A stretch of DNA of 64,000 bases from Prochlorococcus marinus str. GP2. GTDB taxonomy: Bacteria > Cyanobacteriota > Cyanobacteriia > PCC-6307 > Cyanobiaceae. Below, in pieces: positions 48,784-59,284 of the stretch. The notes under the pieces were generated by a model, which saw only the letters and a program-made list of their open reading frames with translations, was not told the origin of the DNA and did not search any database. Location: positions 1-64,000 of the forward strand of contig NZ_JNAH01000005.1 of assembly GCF_000759885.1 (NCBI RefSeq). Direction: 5' to 3'. The number at the start of each line of letters is the position of its first letter. The stretch's first letter is position 1. Made by a program: the position numbers and the translations under genes.

Positions 48784-50085
48784 ATGAAACCTCAACTAAC
48801 ACTCCAAACCCCATTAGAGCTTCCTTATCAGGAAATTTCTAATTACCTTAATAAATTATGGATTTCAGAAGATAAAGATAATACTGGAGCTAATACATTT
48901 ACATTAATGGTCTGGCAGCCTGCTTGGCTTGAACAATGTTTGGTTCAAAAAGGATTAGTAAATGGACCAATTACTGGAAATTTAAGTACAGAGATAATTG
49001 AAGTTGCAAAAAATTTTATATTAGATCAAGGACTTCCTATCAATACTTCCCTTAATAGTGAAGAATTATTGAATTTGTTGAAGGAAAATTTATCTAATAA
49101 AGACATTGAAGACTTTAGAGGACAATTTTTTGAATCATCAATAAGTACATTGAATCCAAGAAGATTAATAACTCTAGCGCCAACGATAAATAAAAATTCA
49201 GATATCAAAACTTTTGTATCAGCTTACTGTCCATTAAGTGATACTCCAGCTATTCAACCTATATGTGGGGATTTAGTTGTTATTAGGGGGGACTCAGCCT
49301 CAATATCCAATAAAGGATTAAAAATAATTGATGAATTATTTATTCATGAATTACCTTCATGGTTGTGGTGGAACGGAAGCTTGGATGAATCGCCTGAAAT
49401 CTTCGAATCTTTTGCTAATTATGGACTAAGGTTAATAATTGATTCTGCTCTTGGATCGCCTAAGAGATGTTTAAAAGTTTTAGATCAATTAAATAATTCA
49501 AATAAAGCTATTAATGATTTGAATTGGGTTAGGTTAAAAAATTGGAGAGAATCATTAGCAATGATTTTTGATCCGCCTTCGAGAAGACCAATTTTAGATC
49601 ATATTACTGATATTGATATTGATATCGCAGGAGATCATATTATTCAAGCTTTGTTTTTGATCTCATGGATTAGCGATAAACTTGGTTGGTCTTTTCTAAG
49701 AGTTGATAGGGATACAGAATCAACAAAAATAGAGTTTGAAAGAATTAATGGCGAAATAATTTCTACATCAATTAATCCCTTATCTTTAGGGAATCCAAGT
49801 ATTCATTTAGGACAAGTAATTGGATTGAGGTTGATTTCAAAAATTAGTGAGGTTCAAAAAAATAATACTTGTGTAATACTTGGCTGTGAATCAGTGGAAT
49901 GTATGAGACTTGAAGCAGGGGGAATGGCTAATATGGAATTAATAGAACAAGTTGTTCCAAATTCTTTTTTTTCATCAGAGTATGATGTAAGTAAATTATT
50001 GGGAAGTAGTAGAGGTAATACTAGTCCTCTTTTTGAAAATTCTATTAAAATAGCTCTTCAAATATTTAATGGTTTTACAAACTAA
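48784..50085 (+). CDS. opcA: Glucose-6-phosphate dehydrogenase assembly protein OpcA
   Basis: The 433-residue protein sits directly after zwf, and its family is known to assemble and activate the dehydrogenase under redox control. The sequence carries TLMVWQPAWLEQCLV, HELPSWLWWNGSLDES, FDPPSRRPILDHITDIDID and a cysteine-containing CVILGCESVECMRLEAGG near the C terminus, where redox-active cysteines would lie. Identity rests on these segments plus the zwf neighbour. cbiA follows by 3 bases. Confidence 0.93.
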   Translation: MKPQLTLQTPLELPYQEISNYLNKLWISEDKDNTGANTFTLMVWQPAWLEQCLVQKGLVNGPITGNLSTEIIEVAKNFILDQGLPINTSLNSEELLNLLKENLSNKDIEDFRGQFFESSISTLNPRRLITLAPTINKNSDIKTFVSAYCPLSDTPAIQPICGDLVVIRGDSASISNKGLKIIDELFIHELPSWLWWNGSLDESPEIFESFANYGLRLIIDSALGSPKRCLKVLDQLNNSNKAINDLNWVRLKNWRESLAMIFDPPSRRPILDHITDIDIDIAGDHIIQALFLISWISDKLGWSFLRVDRDTESTKIEFERINGEIISTSINPLSLGNPSIHLGQVIGLRLISKISEVQKNNTCVILGCESVECMRLEAGGMANMELIEQVVPNSFFSSEYDVSKLLGSSRGNTSPLFENSIKIALQIFNGFTN

Positions 50086-50088
50086 TAA

Positions 50089-51480
50089 ATGCCTTGTGTA
50101 ATATCTTCTCCTTCAACTGATAGTGGCAAAACTACATTATCGCTTTTGATATCTTGTTGGGCGTTTTCAAAAGGTATAAAGGTACAAACTTTCAAGGTTG
50201 GCCCAGATTATCTTGATCAACAACAACTTAGTTCAATTGGCCAACCTATTTGTAGGAATTTAGATATTTTTTTAAGTGGTGAGGATTGGGTTCAAGAAAG
50301 TTTTTTAAAACATTCTTTGAAATATGAATTCTCATTAATTGAAGGAGCAATGGGCCTATTTGATGGATTAGGGTCGACGACCTATTCCAGCACAGCAGAT
50401 ATATCTAAACTTCTCAATACCCCAGTAATTTTTATTGTTAATGCGAGAGGTCAAGTAGCTTCTCTTTTGGCTACTGTTCGAGGTTTTAAAAATTTCGATA
50501 GTGAGTTGTTAATATCTGGAATTATATTTAATAACGTTAATTCAGATAGACATAAAAAATTAATCAAAGAAGTGTTTAAAAATGAAGACATCGAAATTCT
50601 CGGTTTTTTACCATCTGATTCAAAAATAACTTTAAATAAAGCTAATTTAGGTTTGGTATCTCCATTGGACAATAGTAAAGAAATTGATGTTGAATATTTT
50701 GCAAATTTTGCCGAACAAAATCTTGATGTGTTTTCTCTTATTAAATTTCTGAAATCTCCTCAAAAGAAAATATTTAATTCTGTCAGTTTTGCAGATTTTA
50801 AAATAGACAGAGGTAAACCTATTGCGATTGCAGAAGATAAAATATTTCATTTTCAATACCCTGAAACTAGAGAGTTTTTGGCTGAAATTGGCATACCATT
50901 GATTTCATGGAGTATTTATGATGATGAAGAAATACCTAATGAGGCTTCTTCTTTAATTATTCCTGGGGGGTTCCCTGAAAAATATGCTGATCATATAAGT
51001 AACTCCATAAAAAGCTTAAATTCGTTAAGGAAATTCCGCAAAAATGGATTTATATATGCAGAGTGTGGAGGGATGATGATTTTAGGAGACTTTATAAAAG
51101 ATGAAAATGGCAATAATCATAAAATGAGTGGCATCCTACCTTTTAGATCCAAAAAAAGTAAACTCTCAGTAGGTTATCGATACATTGAGGGTTTAAAAGA
51201 TACTCCGATCATTAAACAAAATCAATTAATTAGAGGACATGAATTTCATTATTGGGAAATTGAAAACAATTTATCTGAACTTGATTTAAGAAAAGCTGAG
51301 TATAAGAAGAAACTGCCTTCTCCTTGGAAAATTAAATCTTGGAAAACTAAATACAAAAATGAAGGTTTTTTTGATGAAAAATTACATGCAAGTTGGATTC
51401 ACTTACATATGCCAAGTTCTCGTGAAGTCGCAAAAAATTTCATAGATGCTACCCAAATTAGCTTTTCAAAGGATTGCTAG
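50089..51480 (+). CDS. cbiA: Cobyrinate a,c-diamide synthase
   Basis: The 463-residue enzyme amidates the a and c side chains of cobyrinate in B12 (pseudocobalamin) synthesis, using glutamine and ATP. An N-terminal ATPase part has the P-loop SSPSTDSGKTTLSLL and FKVGPDYLDQQQL and IEGAMGLFDG. The C-terminal glutamine amidotransferase part has LIIPGGFPEKYADHI, the nucleophile Cys in YAECGGMMILG and RGHEFHYWE with the triad His. The gene is also called cobB in some cyanobacterial genomes. Its stop shares CTAG with the convergent gene's stop. Confidence 0.94.
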   Translation: MPCVISSPSTDSGKTTLSLLISCWAFSKGIKVQTFKVGPDYLDQQQLSSIGQPICRNLDIFLSGEDWVQESFLKHSLKYEFSLIEGAMGLFDGLGSTTYSSTADISKLLNTPVIFIVNARGQVASLLATVRGFKNFDSELLISGIIFNNVNSDRHKKLIKEVFKNEDIEILGFLPSDSKITLNKANLGLVSPLDNSKEIDVEYFANFAEQNLDVFSLIKFLKSPQKKIFNSVSFADFKIDRGKPIAIAEDKIFHFQYPETREFLAEIGIPLISWSIYDDEEIPNEASSLIIPGGFPEKYADHISNSIKSLNSLRKFRKNGFIYAECGGMMILGDFIKDENGNNHKMSGILPFRSKKSKLSVGYRYIEGLKDTPIIKQNQLIRGHEFHYWEIENNLSELDLRKAEYKKKLPSPWKIKSWKTKYKNEGFFDEKLHASWIHLHMPSSREVAKNFIDATQISFSKDC

Positions 51481-51956
51481 TTAACTATAAAATCAAATAT
51501 TTTGAGAGGAGAACCTAAAAAAAACATTCCAGGCAAAGTGATTAATGGCCCTAAAAAACTTCCCACCATGACCTCAGTTTTTGTGTGGCCCAGGGTTTCT
51601 TTTAAAAGTAATTCTGATTGAGGGTCTAGTTTCTTTGATAGTTTATTGATTTCTGCAGCTTGAATCCCAGCTGATTTTCGAACACCACTAGCGTCATACA
51701 TAACTATTAGTGCTACAGCAACTGATAATGCGAATATTGAGCTATCAAATCCTAATTCATAACCTATACCAGATGCAGCACCAGTTATTAAGGCGGAATG
51801 ACTCGAAGGCATACCACCTGTCTCGAGCATAATTCCAAATCTTATCTCGCCAGTTGAAAAAAAATTGAATAAAATTTTGAAAAATTGAGCTACTAAACAG
51901 GATAATAAACTCCAGAAAAGTACTGAATTATTAAAAAAGGAAAAAAACTCAGACAT
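51477..51956 (-). CDS. Divergent PAP2-family membrane protein (DUF212)
   Basis: The 159-residue protein has several membrane segments and the DUF212 signature GGMPSSHSALITGAASGIGYE, followed by VMYDASGVRKSAGIQA and LGHTKTEVMVGSFLG. The SSHS and LGHT pieces resemble a phosphatase motif of acid phosphatase/PAP2 enzymes, hence the divergent PAP2 label; activity is unproven. It lies 9 bases after crtE, which raises the idea of a prenyl- or lipid-diphosphate substrate, but that is inference. Confidence 0.9.
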   Translation of the reverse strand: MSEFFSFFNNSVLFWSLLSCLVAQFFKILFNFFSTGEIRFGIMLETGGMPSSHSALITGAASGIGYELGFDSSIFALSVAVALIVMYDASGVRKSAGIQAAEINKLSKKLDPQSELLLKETLGHTKTEVMVGSFLGPLITLPGMFFLGSPLKIFDFIVN

Positions 51957-51965
51957 AAATTTTTA

Positions 51966-52868
51966 TTAACTGTCTCTATTTGTAATAAAGTCGGCTAAGG
52001 ATATTAAATACTTTGCATCTACACCCCAAGGTTCAATTGCTTTTTTTGCTTTTTCAACTAAATCAAACGCTCTTTTCTTTGACTCCTCCATTCCAAGTAG
52101 TTTAGGGTAAGTAGTCTTGTCAGCTAAAAGATCTTTCCCTGCAGTTTTACCAAGCTTTTCACTGCTGGAAGTTAAATCAAGAATATCATCTATTATTTGG
52201 AAGGCTAAACCAATTCCCTCTGCGTATGTTGTTAGGGCTTGTAATAATTTTTCGTTAGCGCCTGCTATCATCGCGCCTGTTCTTACGCAAGCCTTTAATA
52301 AAGCTCCAGTCTTATGAAGATGAATATATTCGAGAGTTTCAAGGTCAACTTCTTTGCCTTCGCATTCCAAATCAACAACTTGTCCCCCGACTAGGCCTGG
52401 TGCACCAGCAACTAGTGATAATTCGCCTACTACATTCAATAATCTATTTGGATCGACTCCAGGGCTTCTTAAAGAGACCATTTCAAAGGCCCTGGTTAAT
52501 AAAGCATCACCTGCAAGAATAGCTATTGCATCTCCATATACTTTATGATTTGTCGGCCTACCTCTCCTCAAGTCATCGTTATCCATAGCGGGCAGATCAT
52601 CATGAATCAAGGACATTGTATGGATCATTTCTATTGCTACTGCAGTTGGAACAGCAAGAGAGGGTTCTCCACCAGCTAGTGAGCAAGATGCTAAACATAA
52701 AATTGGACGTATTCTTTTCCCTCCTGCTAAAAGGGAATATCTCATTGATTCCCTAAGTATTTCTGGATTTTCAGGACCTAGAGAGAAATCAAGTGCTTCT
52801 TCTACTAACTTTTTCGTGCTTTTAAGATATTTTTCAAAATCAGAAATACTATTTATAACTTCAGTCAT
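51966..52868 (-). CDS. crtE: Geranylgeranyl diphosphate synthase
   Basis: The 300-residue trans-prenyltransferase has [14 protein letters not shown], the first Asp-rich motif [20 protein letters not shown], and the second [12 protein letters not shown]. It makes C20 diphosphate for carotenoids, the chlorophyll phytyl tail and quinones. The type matches the plant and cyanobacterial CrtE/IspA group; a farnesyl diphosphate synthase cannot be wholly excluded by eye. It is downstream of folD by 37 bases. Confidence 0.92.
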   Translation of the reverse strand: MTEVINSISDFEKYLKSTKKLVEEALDFSLGPENPEILRESMRYSLLAGGKRIRPILCLASCSLAGGEPSLAVPTAVAIEMIHTMSLIHDDLPAMDNDDLRRGRPTNHKVYGDAIAILAGDALLTRAFEMVSLRSPGVDPNRLLNVVGELSLVAGAPGLVGGQVVDLECEGKEVDLETLEYIHLHKTGALLKACVRTGAMIAGANEKLLQALTTYAEGIGLAFQIIDDILDLTSSSEKLGKTAGKDLLADKTTYPKLLGMEESKKRAFDLVEKAKKAIEPWGVDAKYLISLADFITNRDS

Positions 52869-52905
52869 TTTATCCCTTTAGTAAAAAATTTTTTCATCGT
52901 GGAGT

Positions 52906-53802
52906 TTATGGCAAAAGGTCATTAAGAGTTGATGATAAACCAAATTGTTTTTGCCAGCTAAAAATAGTATTTACAAGTAACATTGTTACTGTCATTGGCC
53001 CAACACCTCCTGGTACAGGTGTGTAAGCAAATACTTTAGAAATGACATCTTCTAATAATACATCGCCACATAATCTGGTTTGATTTTTATCGGAACTTTT
53101 TAATCTATGTATTCCAACATCAATAATTACTGCTCCTTCTTTCACAAAACTCGAATCTACAAGATTAGGTTTTCCTGCAGCCGCAATAAGAATGTCGGCT
53201 TCCTTACAAACTTTATTCAAATTTGAAGTTTTTGAATGAGTCATTGTTACCGTGCCATTTAGATTCAACAACATAAGCGATAGGGGTTTCCCAACAAGCA
53301 AACTTCTTCCGATGACAACAATTTTCTTACCTTCAATTGTAATATTATGGGATCTTAATAAATTAATAATTCCTGCTGGTGTGCATGATCTCATCGCAGG
53401 CTCATTTTTCACTAATTTGCCGATGTTTATCTCATTTAACCCATCTACATCTTTGCTTGGATTGATATAACTTATTAGTCGTTGCTCATCAAACTTCTCT
53501 GGGATGGGGAGTTGAAGCAACATTCCATCAATATCCTTATCAAAGTTTAGTTTTTTTATCAATTGTTCAACCTCTTTTTGATCTACATTATCTTTAAGAT
53601 GAAAAATGAAGCTCTTTATCCCAACCCTTGAACATGCTTTTTCCTTATTGTTTACATAAACACCACTCGCGGGATCTTCACCTATTCTTATAACTGCTAA
53701 ACCAGGAGCTCTTTTTGCATTTTTTTTATTACCAGAAATATAGTTATTCAATCTTTCCTCAATTTCAAGAGATAATTTTTTACCGTCTAATTTTAATGAC
53801 AT
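52906..53802 (-). CDS. folD: Methylenetetrahydrofolate dehydrogenase/cyclohydrolase
   Basis: The 298-residue bifunctional enzyme interconverts methylene- and formyl-tetrahydrofolate. It shows [20 protein letters not shown] with the catalytic Lys, [48 protein letters not shown] and the C-terminal [16 protein letters not shown]. These are diagnostic. Full length. Its product feeds purine synthesis and also the methylene donor used by TrmFO. Confidence 0.96.
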   Translation of the reverse strand: MSLKLDGKKLSLEIEERLNNYISGNKKNAKRAPGLAVIRIGEDPASGVYVNNKEKACSRVGIKSFIFHLKDNVDQKEVEQLIKKLNFDKDIDGMLLQLPIPEKFDEQRLISYINPSKDVDGLNEINIGKLVKNEPAMRSCTPAGIINLLRSHNITIEGKKIVVIGRSLLVGKPLSLMLLNLNGTVTMTHSKTSNLNKVCKEADILIAAAGKPNLVDSSFVKEGAVIIDVGIHRLKSSDKNQTRLCGDVLLEDVISKVFAYTPVPGGVGPMTVTMLLVNTIFSWQKQFGLSSTLNDLLP

Positions 53803-53876
53803 TTTGAAAAAATTCTTCTTTTTATATCTAGCATGCCTATAATTTTAAAACTATTCAAATAGATTATTTATAATCT

Positions 53877-55349
53877 GTGCAAAACATTACAACGTCCGTA
53901 AGAAAATTGTTTTATCTGTGGAAAAGGAGTCAAGTTCCACTTAAGAATCCAACAAGAATTTCAAAGATTGATAATCTCATAATTTTTTTAATATGCATTT
54001 TAATTTCAATAATTTCTTCTTATAAATTACTTCTTATTTCTCCTCTAAGTATCTCAGATATTTTTTCTTGGCTTTTGACATTTACTGAAGCACTTATTAG
54101 CTCCTGGATTTTGATATTAGTTTCTAAAAAAGAGAATCCTACAATTTCTTCAATACAGATCATCTTAGTCATTACTCTTCTTTTGGCAGTGCAAGCTGCA
54201 AAATTAGTCTTAGTTTCAACCATAAGTCCATTATCTTTGATAATTCCACCAGCATTAATAATATCTCAAGGATTGGGAAGCATAACGGCTTTAACTTGGG
54301 TATCAATAGCAAGTTTTATTTGGCCTGAACCACAAGTTGCTATTAATAATAATTTATTTTTTATTTTATTAGTTTGCGCTTCTGTAGTATCAGTACTTGG
54401 AGGAAGAATAAGAAGTAGAGCACAGTTACTTCAACTATCAATTTTTCTTCCCATAGGATCATTCTTTAGTCAATGGATATTAATAGGTGAAGATAAAATA
54501 TCTCTTATTGAAAAGCAAGAATTTGTTTTTGCAAATGGCGAAATATTTTCAGATTCTTTGTTATTGGCAATAGTAATGCTTTTTACTATTTTATTTATTC
54601 CAATTTTTGAGTCAATATTTGGACTATTAACTAAAGCTAGATTACTAGAATTGGCTGATAAAGAGAAACCTCTCATAAGAAGATTGTCTATAGAAGCTCC
54701 TGGTACTTTTGAACATACCTTACTTATATGTGGTTTAGCAGAAGAAGCAACAAGAATGATTGGTGGTGATGTTGATCTAGTTAAAACTGGAGCACTATAT
54801 CATGATGTTGGTAAATTACATGCCCCTAATTGGTTTATTGAAAATCAAGATGGTGCAAATAATCCACATGATGAAATAGATGATCCTTTAAGAAGTGCAG
54901 AGGTATTACAGGCACATGTTGATGAAGGTTTAAGGTATGCAAGAAAAAATAGACTACCAAAACCAATAGTTAATTTTATTCCAGAACATCAAGGTACTCT
55001 TAAAATGGGTTATTTTTTTCATAAGGCTAAAGAAAAAAATATGAAGATTAATGAAAATGATTTTAGATACAATGGTCCTGTTCCTCAGTCAAAAGAAACA
55101 GCTATTTTAATGCTAGCTGATGGATGTGAAGCAGCATTAAGAGCTATGGATATTAGTGCATCTGATAGCGAAGCTTTAGAAATAATATCTAAAATTATTT
55201 TTTCTAGACAAAAAGATGGTCAATTAGATCATAGTAATTTATCTAAGGGAGAAATTTTTTTAATAAAAAGGGCATTCTTAAATGTATGGAAAAGAATTAG
55301 ACATAGAAGAATTCAATATCCAACTACTAATAATAATACTTTTTCTTAA
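53877..55349 (+). CDS. PgpH-type HD-domain protein, probable cyclic-di-AMP phosphodiesterase
   Basis: The 490-residue protein has about seven hydrophobic segments over residues 30-250 and a cytoplasmic HD domain (about 270-470). The 7TMR-HD metal pattern is complete: His280 (APGTFEHTLLICGL), HD at 309-310 (GALYHDVGKLHAP), ENQDGANNPHDEID, AHVDEGLRYARK, FIPEHQGTLKMGYFFHKA and AILMLADGCEAALRA. In PgpH proteins this domain cleaves cyclic di-AMP. It lacks the large extracellular 7TMR-HDED domain of Listeria PgpH. The start is GTG at 53877. A CdaA-type synthase is 25 kb away in the same window. Confidence 0.88.
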   Translation: MQNITTSVRKLFYLWKRSQVPLKNPTRISKIDNLIIFLICILISIISSYKLLLISPLSISDIFSWLLTFTEALISSWILILVSKKENPTISSIQIILVITLLLAVQAAKLVLVSTISPLSLIIPPALIISQGLGSITALTWVSIASFIWPEPQVAINNNLFFILLVCASVVSVLGGRIRSRAQLLQLSIFLPIGSFFSQWILIGEDKISLIEKQEFVFANGEIFSDSLLLAIVMLFTILFIPIFESIFGLLTKARLLELADKEKPLIRRLSIEAPGTFEHTLLICGLAEEATRMIGGDVDLVKTGALYHDVGKLHAPNWFIENQDGANNPHDEIDDPLRSAEVLQAHVDEGLRYARKNRLPKPIVNFIPEHQGTLKMGYFFHKAKEKNMKINENDFRYNGPVPQSKETAILMLADGCEAALRAMDISASDSEALEIISKIIFSRQKDGQLDHSNLSKGEIFLIKRAFLNVWKRIRHRRIQYPTTNNNTFS

Positions 55350-55357
55350 TTTTTAAT

Positions 55358-55750
55358 TTATAGCCTAATACTTCTTCGATGTTTTGGATTACACCAATAT
55401 AGAAGAGCTAACGTACTCAATAATGTTATTAAAAGAGTAAACCCACCAATACCAAAAATGTCTTGAAGAGTTATGAGCCTCACTACTGAATAAGGGCCCG
55501 TACCAGAAATTACCATTGATAGAGATACTAGAGTTAAAGTTACTCCCCATTTTCTCTCTGCAAGAAGAGCTGCTGAAGAAACTATTCCAACGATCGCAGC
55601 AGGCCATCCGAGACTTATAGCAAGAGTTATATTTGCGACTTTTAGTGGAGGTCCATAACTTATTATTAATGCGATTATCGGAAGTGCAATTATATTGCTG
55701 ATCAATCCAACCCACGAAAGTGCCCAATATCCTAGTAGCCTTTCTCTCAT
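55358..55750 (-). CDS. Unknown four-helix membrane protein
   Basis: The 130-residue protein is mostly hydrophobic, with about four helices (near 10-32, 40-63, 69-88, 96-117) and a basic tail (CNPKHRRSIRL). No family is recognised. An overlapping frame on the same strand is a compositional shadow. The gene converges with the HD-domain gene 8 bases away and follows leuA's strand upstream by 81 bases. Topology is inferred from hydrophobicity only. Confidence 0.72.
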   Translation of the reverse strand: MRERLLGYWALSWVGLISNIIALPIIALIISYGPPLKVANITLAISLGWPAAIVGIVSSAALLAERKWGVTLTLVSLSMVISGTGPYSVVRLITLQDIFGIGGFTLLITLLSTLALLYWCNPKHRRSIRL

Positions 55751-55831
55751 TATTTACTACTTTAACTATTTATTAAATCTACAGTATTAAGAGGCTATTT
55801 TTAGTTCTACTTAATAATCCTAAGAAATTAT

Positions 55832-57472
55832 TCAATTTGCGGGATTAGATAGGGATGTTTTCTCGGAGTTTTCTAAAGTATCAAATTGTGGGTGAATTGA
55901 ATTTTTTTTCTCAGAAAATATAAGCCTATTTAAAGCATTAACATAAGCATTAGCCGCAGCAACTACAACATCCGTGTCAGCAGAGTGGCCAGAATATATC
56001 TTGTTATTCCTTCTTATTCTTATTGTTACTTCGCCCAAAGCATCAATACCTTCAGTTACCGACTTTACAGAAAATTCAATTAATTCATTAGGAACTTTAG
56101 CTAATTTATTTAAAGCCTCGCACACAGCATCAACAGGTCCAGTACCTATTGATACAGAAGTATTCTCAGTATGATCTTCCGTGTTTAAAAGCGTGATGGT
56201 GGCTGTAGGTTTAGATGCATTGCCACAACTTACTTGTACAAGACTTAATTGAAATTTTGCTTCTGGAAGCTGTACTTGTTCACTTACAATTGCTTCTAAA
56301 TCTCTATCAGTAATTTCTCTTTTCCTATCAGCTAAATCCTTAAAACGTGCGAAAGCATCATTTAAGTCTTCCCTGCTCAAATCATACCCCATCTCTTCTA
56401 ATCTTGCTCTTACAGCACTTCTTCCACTAAGTTTTCCCAATGATATTTTGTTGTCACTCAAACCAACAGTTTTTGCATCAATAATTTCATAAGTTAACCT
56501 ATTTTTTAAGACCCCATCCTGATGAATGCCCGACTCATGTGCAAAAGCGTTAGCTCCCACAATTGCTTTATTAGGTTGAACAGTCATTCCAGTGAGGTTG
56601 GAAACAAGCCTAGAGGTTTTTGTTATTTCTTCTGTTCTTATGGCTGTGAGAGGAGTAGGTGAATCTGGATTCCTATTGAAAAAACTATTAAAAAAGCTTT
56701 TCCTAACATGTAATGCCATTACTAATTCCTCTAAAGAGGCATTCCCGGCTCTTTCACCAATTCCATTAATCGTACATTCTAGTTGTCTTGCTCCATTTTT
56801 TACTGCCTCAAGAAAATTGGCAACTGCTAAACCTAAATCATTATGACCATGAACCGAGATTACTGCCTCATCAATATTTGGAACATTTTTATTTATATCG
56901 GCAATTAATTTACCAAATTCACTAGGAGTTGTAAATCCAACAGTATCAGGGATATTTATTGTTGTGGCCCCTGCAGAAATTGCTAGTTGAATTACTTCAT
57001 ATAAAAAATCAGGATCACTCCTAGAGGCATCTTCACAAGAAAACTCAATATCATCTACCAATGATTTTGCATAATTAACCATTTCCGGAACAATTTGCAA
57101 AACATCTTTTCTGGATTTTTTAAGTTTATGTTTAAGGTGAATATCACTTGTTGCAATAAAAGTATGTATTCTTTTCTTAGGGGCTGGACTTACTGCTTCA
57201 TAACATGATTTTATATCACCTTTGGAAGCTCTAGCTAAACCGCATATTATTGGACCATTTTCTTTCCCTACAGCATCAGCAATTTTATTAACAGCTTTAA
57301 AATCTCCAGGACTTGCAAAAGGGAATCCTGCCTCAATAACATCTACCCCTAGTCTCGCTAATTGATGAGCGATAGCAAGCTTCTCTTCAAGATTGAGACT
57401 GGCACCAGGAGATTGCTCTCCATCTCGAAGAGTTGTATCAAAGATCAATATTCTTCCAGGATCTTTGGACAT
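55832..57472 (-). CDS. leuA: 2-isopropylmalate synthase
   Basis: The 546-residue enzyme begins leucine synthesis by joining acetyl-CoA and 2-oxoisovalerate. The catalytic barrel shows [17 protein letters not shown], the metal-binding [14 protein letters not shown] and [15 protein letters not shown] linker region ([13 protein letters not shown]) precedes the C-terminal regulatory LeuA dimer domain (about 400-515), so leucine feedback is likely. Length matches the LeuA1 class. It is divergent from the GH57 gene over a 226-base gap. Confidence 0.96.
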   Translation of the reverse strand: MSKDPGRILIFDTTLRDGEQSPGASLNLEEKLAIAHQLARLGVDVIEAGFPFASPGDFKAVNKIADAVGKENGPIICGLARASKGDIKSCYEAVSPAPKKRIHTFIATSDIHLKHKLKKSRKDVLQIVPEMVNYAKSLVDDIEFSCEDASRSDPDFLYEVIQLAISAGATTINIPDTVGFTTPSEFGKLIADINKNVPNIDEAVISVHGHNDLGLAVANFLEAVKNGARQLECTINGIGERAGNASLEELVMALHVRKSFFNSFFNRNPDSPTPLTAIRTEEITKTSRLVSNLTGMTVQPNKAIVGANAFAHESGIHQDGVLKNRLTYEIIDAKTVGLSDNKISLGKLSGRSAVRARLEEMGYDLSREDLNDAFARFKDLADRKREITDRDLEAIVSEQVQLPEAKFQLSLVQVSCGNASKPTATITLLNTEDHTENTSVSIGTGPVDAVCEALNKLAKVPNELIEFSVKSVTEGIDALGEVTIRIRRNNKIYSGHSADTDVVVAAANAYVNALNRLIFSEKKNSIHPQFDTLENSEKTSLSNPAN

Positions 57473-57668
57473 TAAGTAGGAATCAATAATCTTATATTAA
57501 GCTAATAAAAAAAAATTGACTAGATTTTATTCAACAATAAAACTCACTGCATGCTTATTACTTAATAATATTGGTTAAAATTCTGAAAAAAAAAATAAAA
57601 AACTTTAAATATAAAGTATTCTTTTAAGATTAAAGTCTACTTTTATAAAAGGTTAATTTTGATTTTTA

Positions 57669-57674
57669 TATAAT
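57669..57674 (+). promoter_or_regulatory. Candidate -10 box of the GH57 gene
   Basis: A perfect TATAAT at 57669-57674, with transcription expected near 57681 and the ATG at 57699. No clear -35 hexamer is visible. The rest of the leuA/GH57 gap (57473-57668) is A+T-rich and shows no gene or strong hairpin. Confidence 0.4.
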
Positions 57675-57698
57675 TTCAGTCTTAAATTAGCAAGAAGT

Positions 57699-59279
57699 AT
57701 GAATGGGCAATACCAAAAAAATATTTTAGGCCAGTTAGCGATAGTTCTACATGCTCATCTTCCTTATGTCAGAAAAAATGAAAAAAATTCATTAGAAGAG
57801 GACTGGTTATTTCAGGCCATATTGGAATGTTATATACCATTACTTCAATCAATAGAAACTTCTAAAAATGAAAATCCTTTAAATACAAAACTTACCATTA
57901 GTTTGTCTCCAACCTTATTATCACTTCTAGATAATAAACAAATTCAAGAAACTTTCCCTAGCTGGATTAAAACAAGGATTGATTTTTTAAATGAACTGCC
58001 ACATGAAGAAAAAAATTTCTCTGCATTTTTATTGAAAAATCTTAATGAAACAAACATATATTGGGAAAAATGTTCTGGAAATTTAATTGAGAAGTTTAGA
58101 GTTTTGAATAACTCTGGAAATTTGGATATTCTTACTTGTGCAGCTACACATGGGTATTTGCCAATTCTCAGGGAGAATCCTGAAACTGTTAAAGGTCAAA
58201 TTAATACAGCCATAAGGAGTCATGAAAATATTTTTGGAACTAAGCCTTTAGGTATTTGGTTACCTGAATGTGCATATTATGAAAATTTAGATGAAATACT
58301 ATTTAATTCTGGTATTAGATACGCAATATTAGATGGTCATGGAATTTTAAATTCCACACCAAGGCCTAGGTACGGTGTATACGCACCAATCTGCTCAAAA
58401 AAAGGAGTTGCATTCTTCGGAAGAGATAGTGAGTCAACCTTGCCCGTTTGGTCTGCCAAAGATGGATTCCCTGGCGACAAAGTTTATAGGGAATTTCATA
58501 AAGATTTAGGCTGGGAACTACCTATTTCTGAGCTCCAAAAGAAAGGTATTTCAACCAAAAGACCCCTGGGTTTAAAGTTTCATAAGATTACTGACAATAA
58601 ATTGCCATTAGGGGAAAAGGATTTTTACTTAGAAAATGAAGCCAAAAAAAAGGCTTTAGAACATGCTGACGCATATCTTCTTGCGAGATTAAAACAATTA
58701 GAAAAAATAACTTTATCCTCTTCCTTTAAGCCTTTATTGGTAGCTCCATTTGATGCGGAGTTATTTGGTCATTGGTGGTATGAAGGACCTTTTTTTATTG
58801 AAAATATTTTAAAGAATTCAAGTAAATATTCAATTAAGCTTACAAGCTTAAAAGAATTCTTACTCCAAAAGCCAAGTCTTCAAATTTGTGATCCATCTCC
58901 ATCAAGTTGGGGTCAAGGAGGTTTCCATAATTACTGGATTAATGATTCAAATGCATGGATCGTTCCAGAAATCACAAAAGCAGGCGCAACTTTTATTGAT
59001 TTATGCTCTAAAAATTTTAATAATGATTTATCTCCAAGACTTTTAAAGCAGGCAGCAAGAGAATTACTTCTCTCTGAATCCTCTGATTGGAGTTTTATCC
59101 TAAGAGCTGGAACGACAACCGAACTAGCAAAAGAGAGAATAGAAAGACACTTGTTTAGATTCTGGAAATTGGTTGATATGATTAAAAAACGTTCTAATAT
59201 TAATTTAAAATTTCTTGAAGATATTGAGGAAGAAGATAACCTTTTCCCAGATATTAATATTGATGATTGGCGAAAATAA
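57699..59279 (+). CDS. Glycoside hydrolase family 57 protein, probable alpha-glucan branching enzyme
   Basis: The 526-residue protein has the GH57 start LAIVLHAHLPYVR, the nucleophile region GIWLPECAYYEN (Glu near 190), the acid region APFDAELFGHWWYEGPFF and a DUF1957-like C-terminal helical domain with RAGTTTELAKERIERHLFRF. Proteins of this layout are alpha-1,4-glucan branching enzymes. Some relatives act as amylases, so activity is inferred. It probably works on glycogen along with malQ. It converges with crtL only 5 bases away. Confidence 0.9.
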   Translation: MNGQYQKNILGQLAIVLHAHLPYVRKNEKNSLEEDWLFQAILECYIPLLQSIETSKNENPLNTKLTISLSPTLLSLLDNKQIQETFPSWIKTRIDFLNELPHEEKNFSAFLLKNLNETNIYWEKCSGNLIEKFRVLNNSGNLDILTCAATHGYLPILRENPETVKGQINTAIRSHENIFGTKPLGIWLPECAYYENLDEILFNSGIRYAILDGHGILNSTPRPRYGVYAPICSKKGVAFFGRDSESTLPVWSAKDGFPGDKVYREFHKDLGWELPISELQKKGISTKRPLGLKFHKITDNKLPLGEKDFYLENEAKKKALEHADAYLLARLKQLEKITLSSSFKPLLVAPFDAELFGHWWYEGPFFIENILKNSSKYSIKLTSLKEFLLQKPSLQICDPSPSSWGQGGFHNYWINDSNAWIVPEITKAGATFIDLCSKNFNNDLSPRLLKQAARELLLSESSDWSFILRAGTTTELAKERIERHLFRFWKLVDMIKKRSNINLKFLEDIEEEDNLFPDINIDDWRK

Positions 59280-59284
59280 AAATA

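Noticed and set aside
55389-55727. 112-residue minus-strand frame overlapping the four-helix membrane gene
   Set aside because: It lies fully inside the longer frame, is Ser/Asn/Tyr-rich without domain pattern, and its composition reads like an out-of-frame translation.
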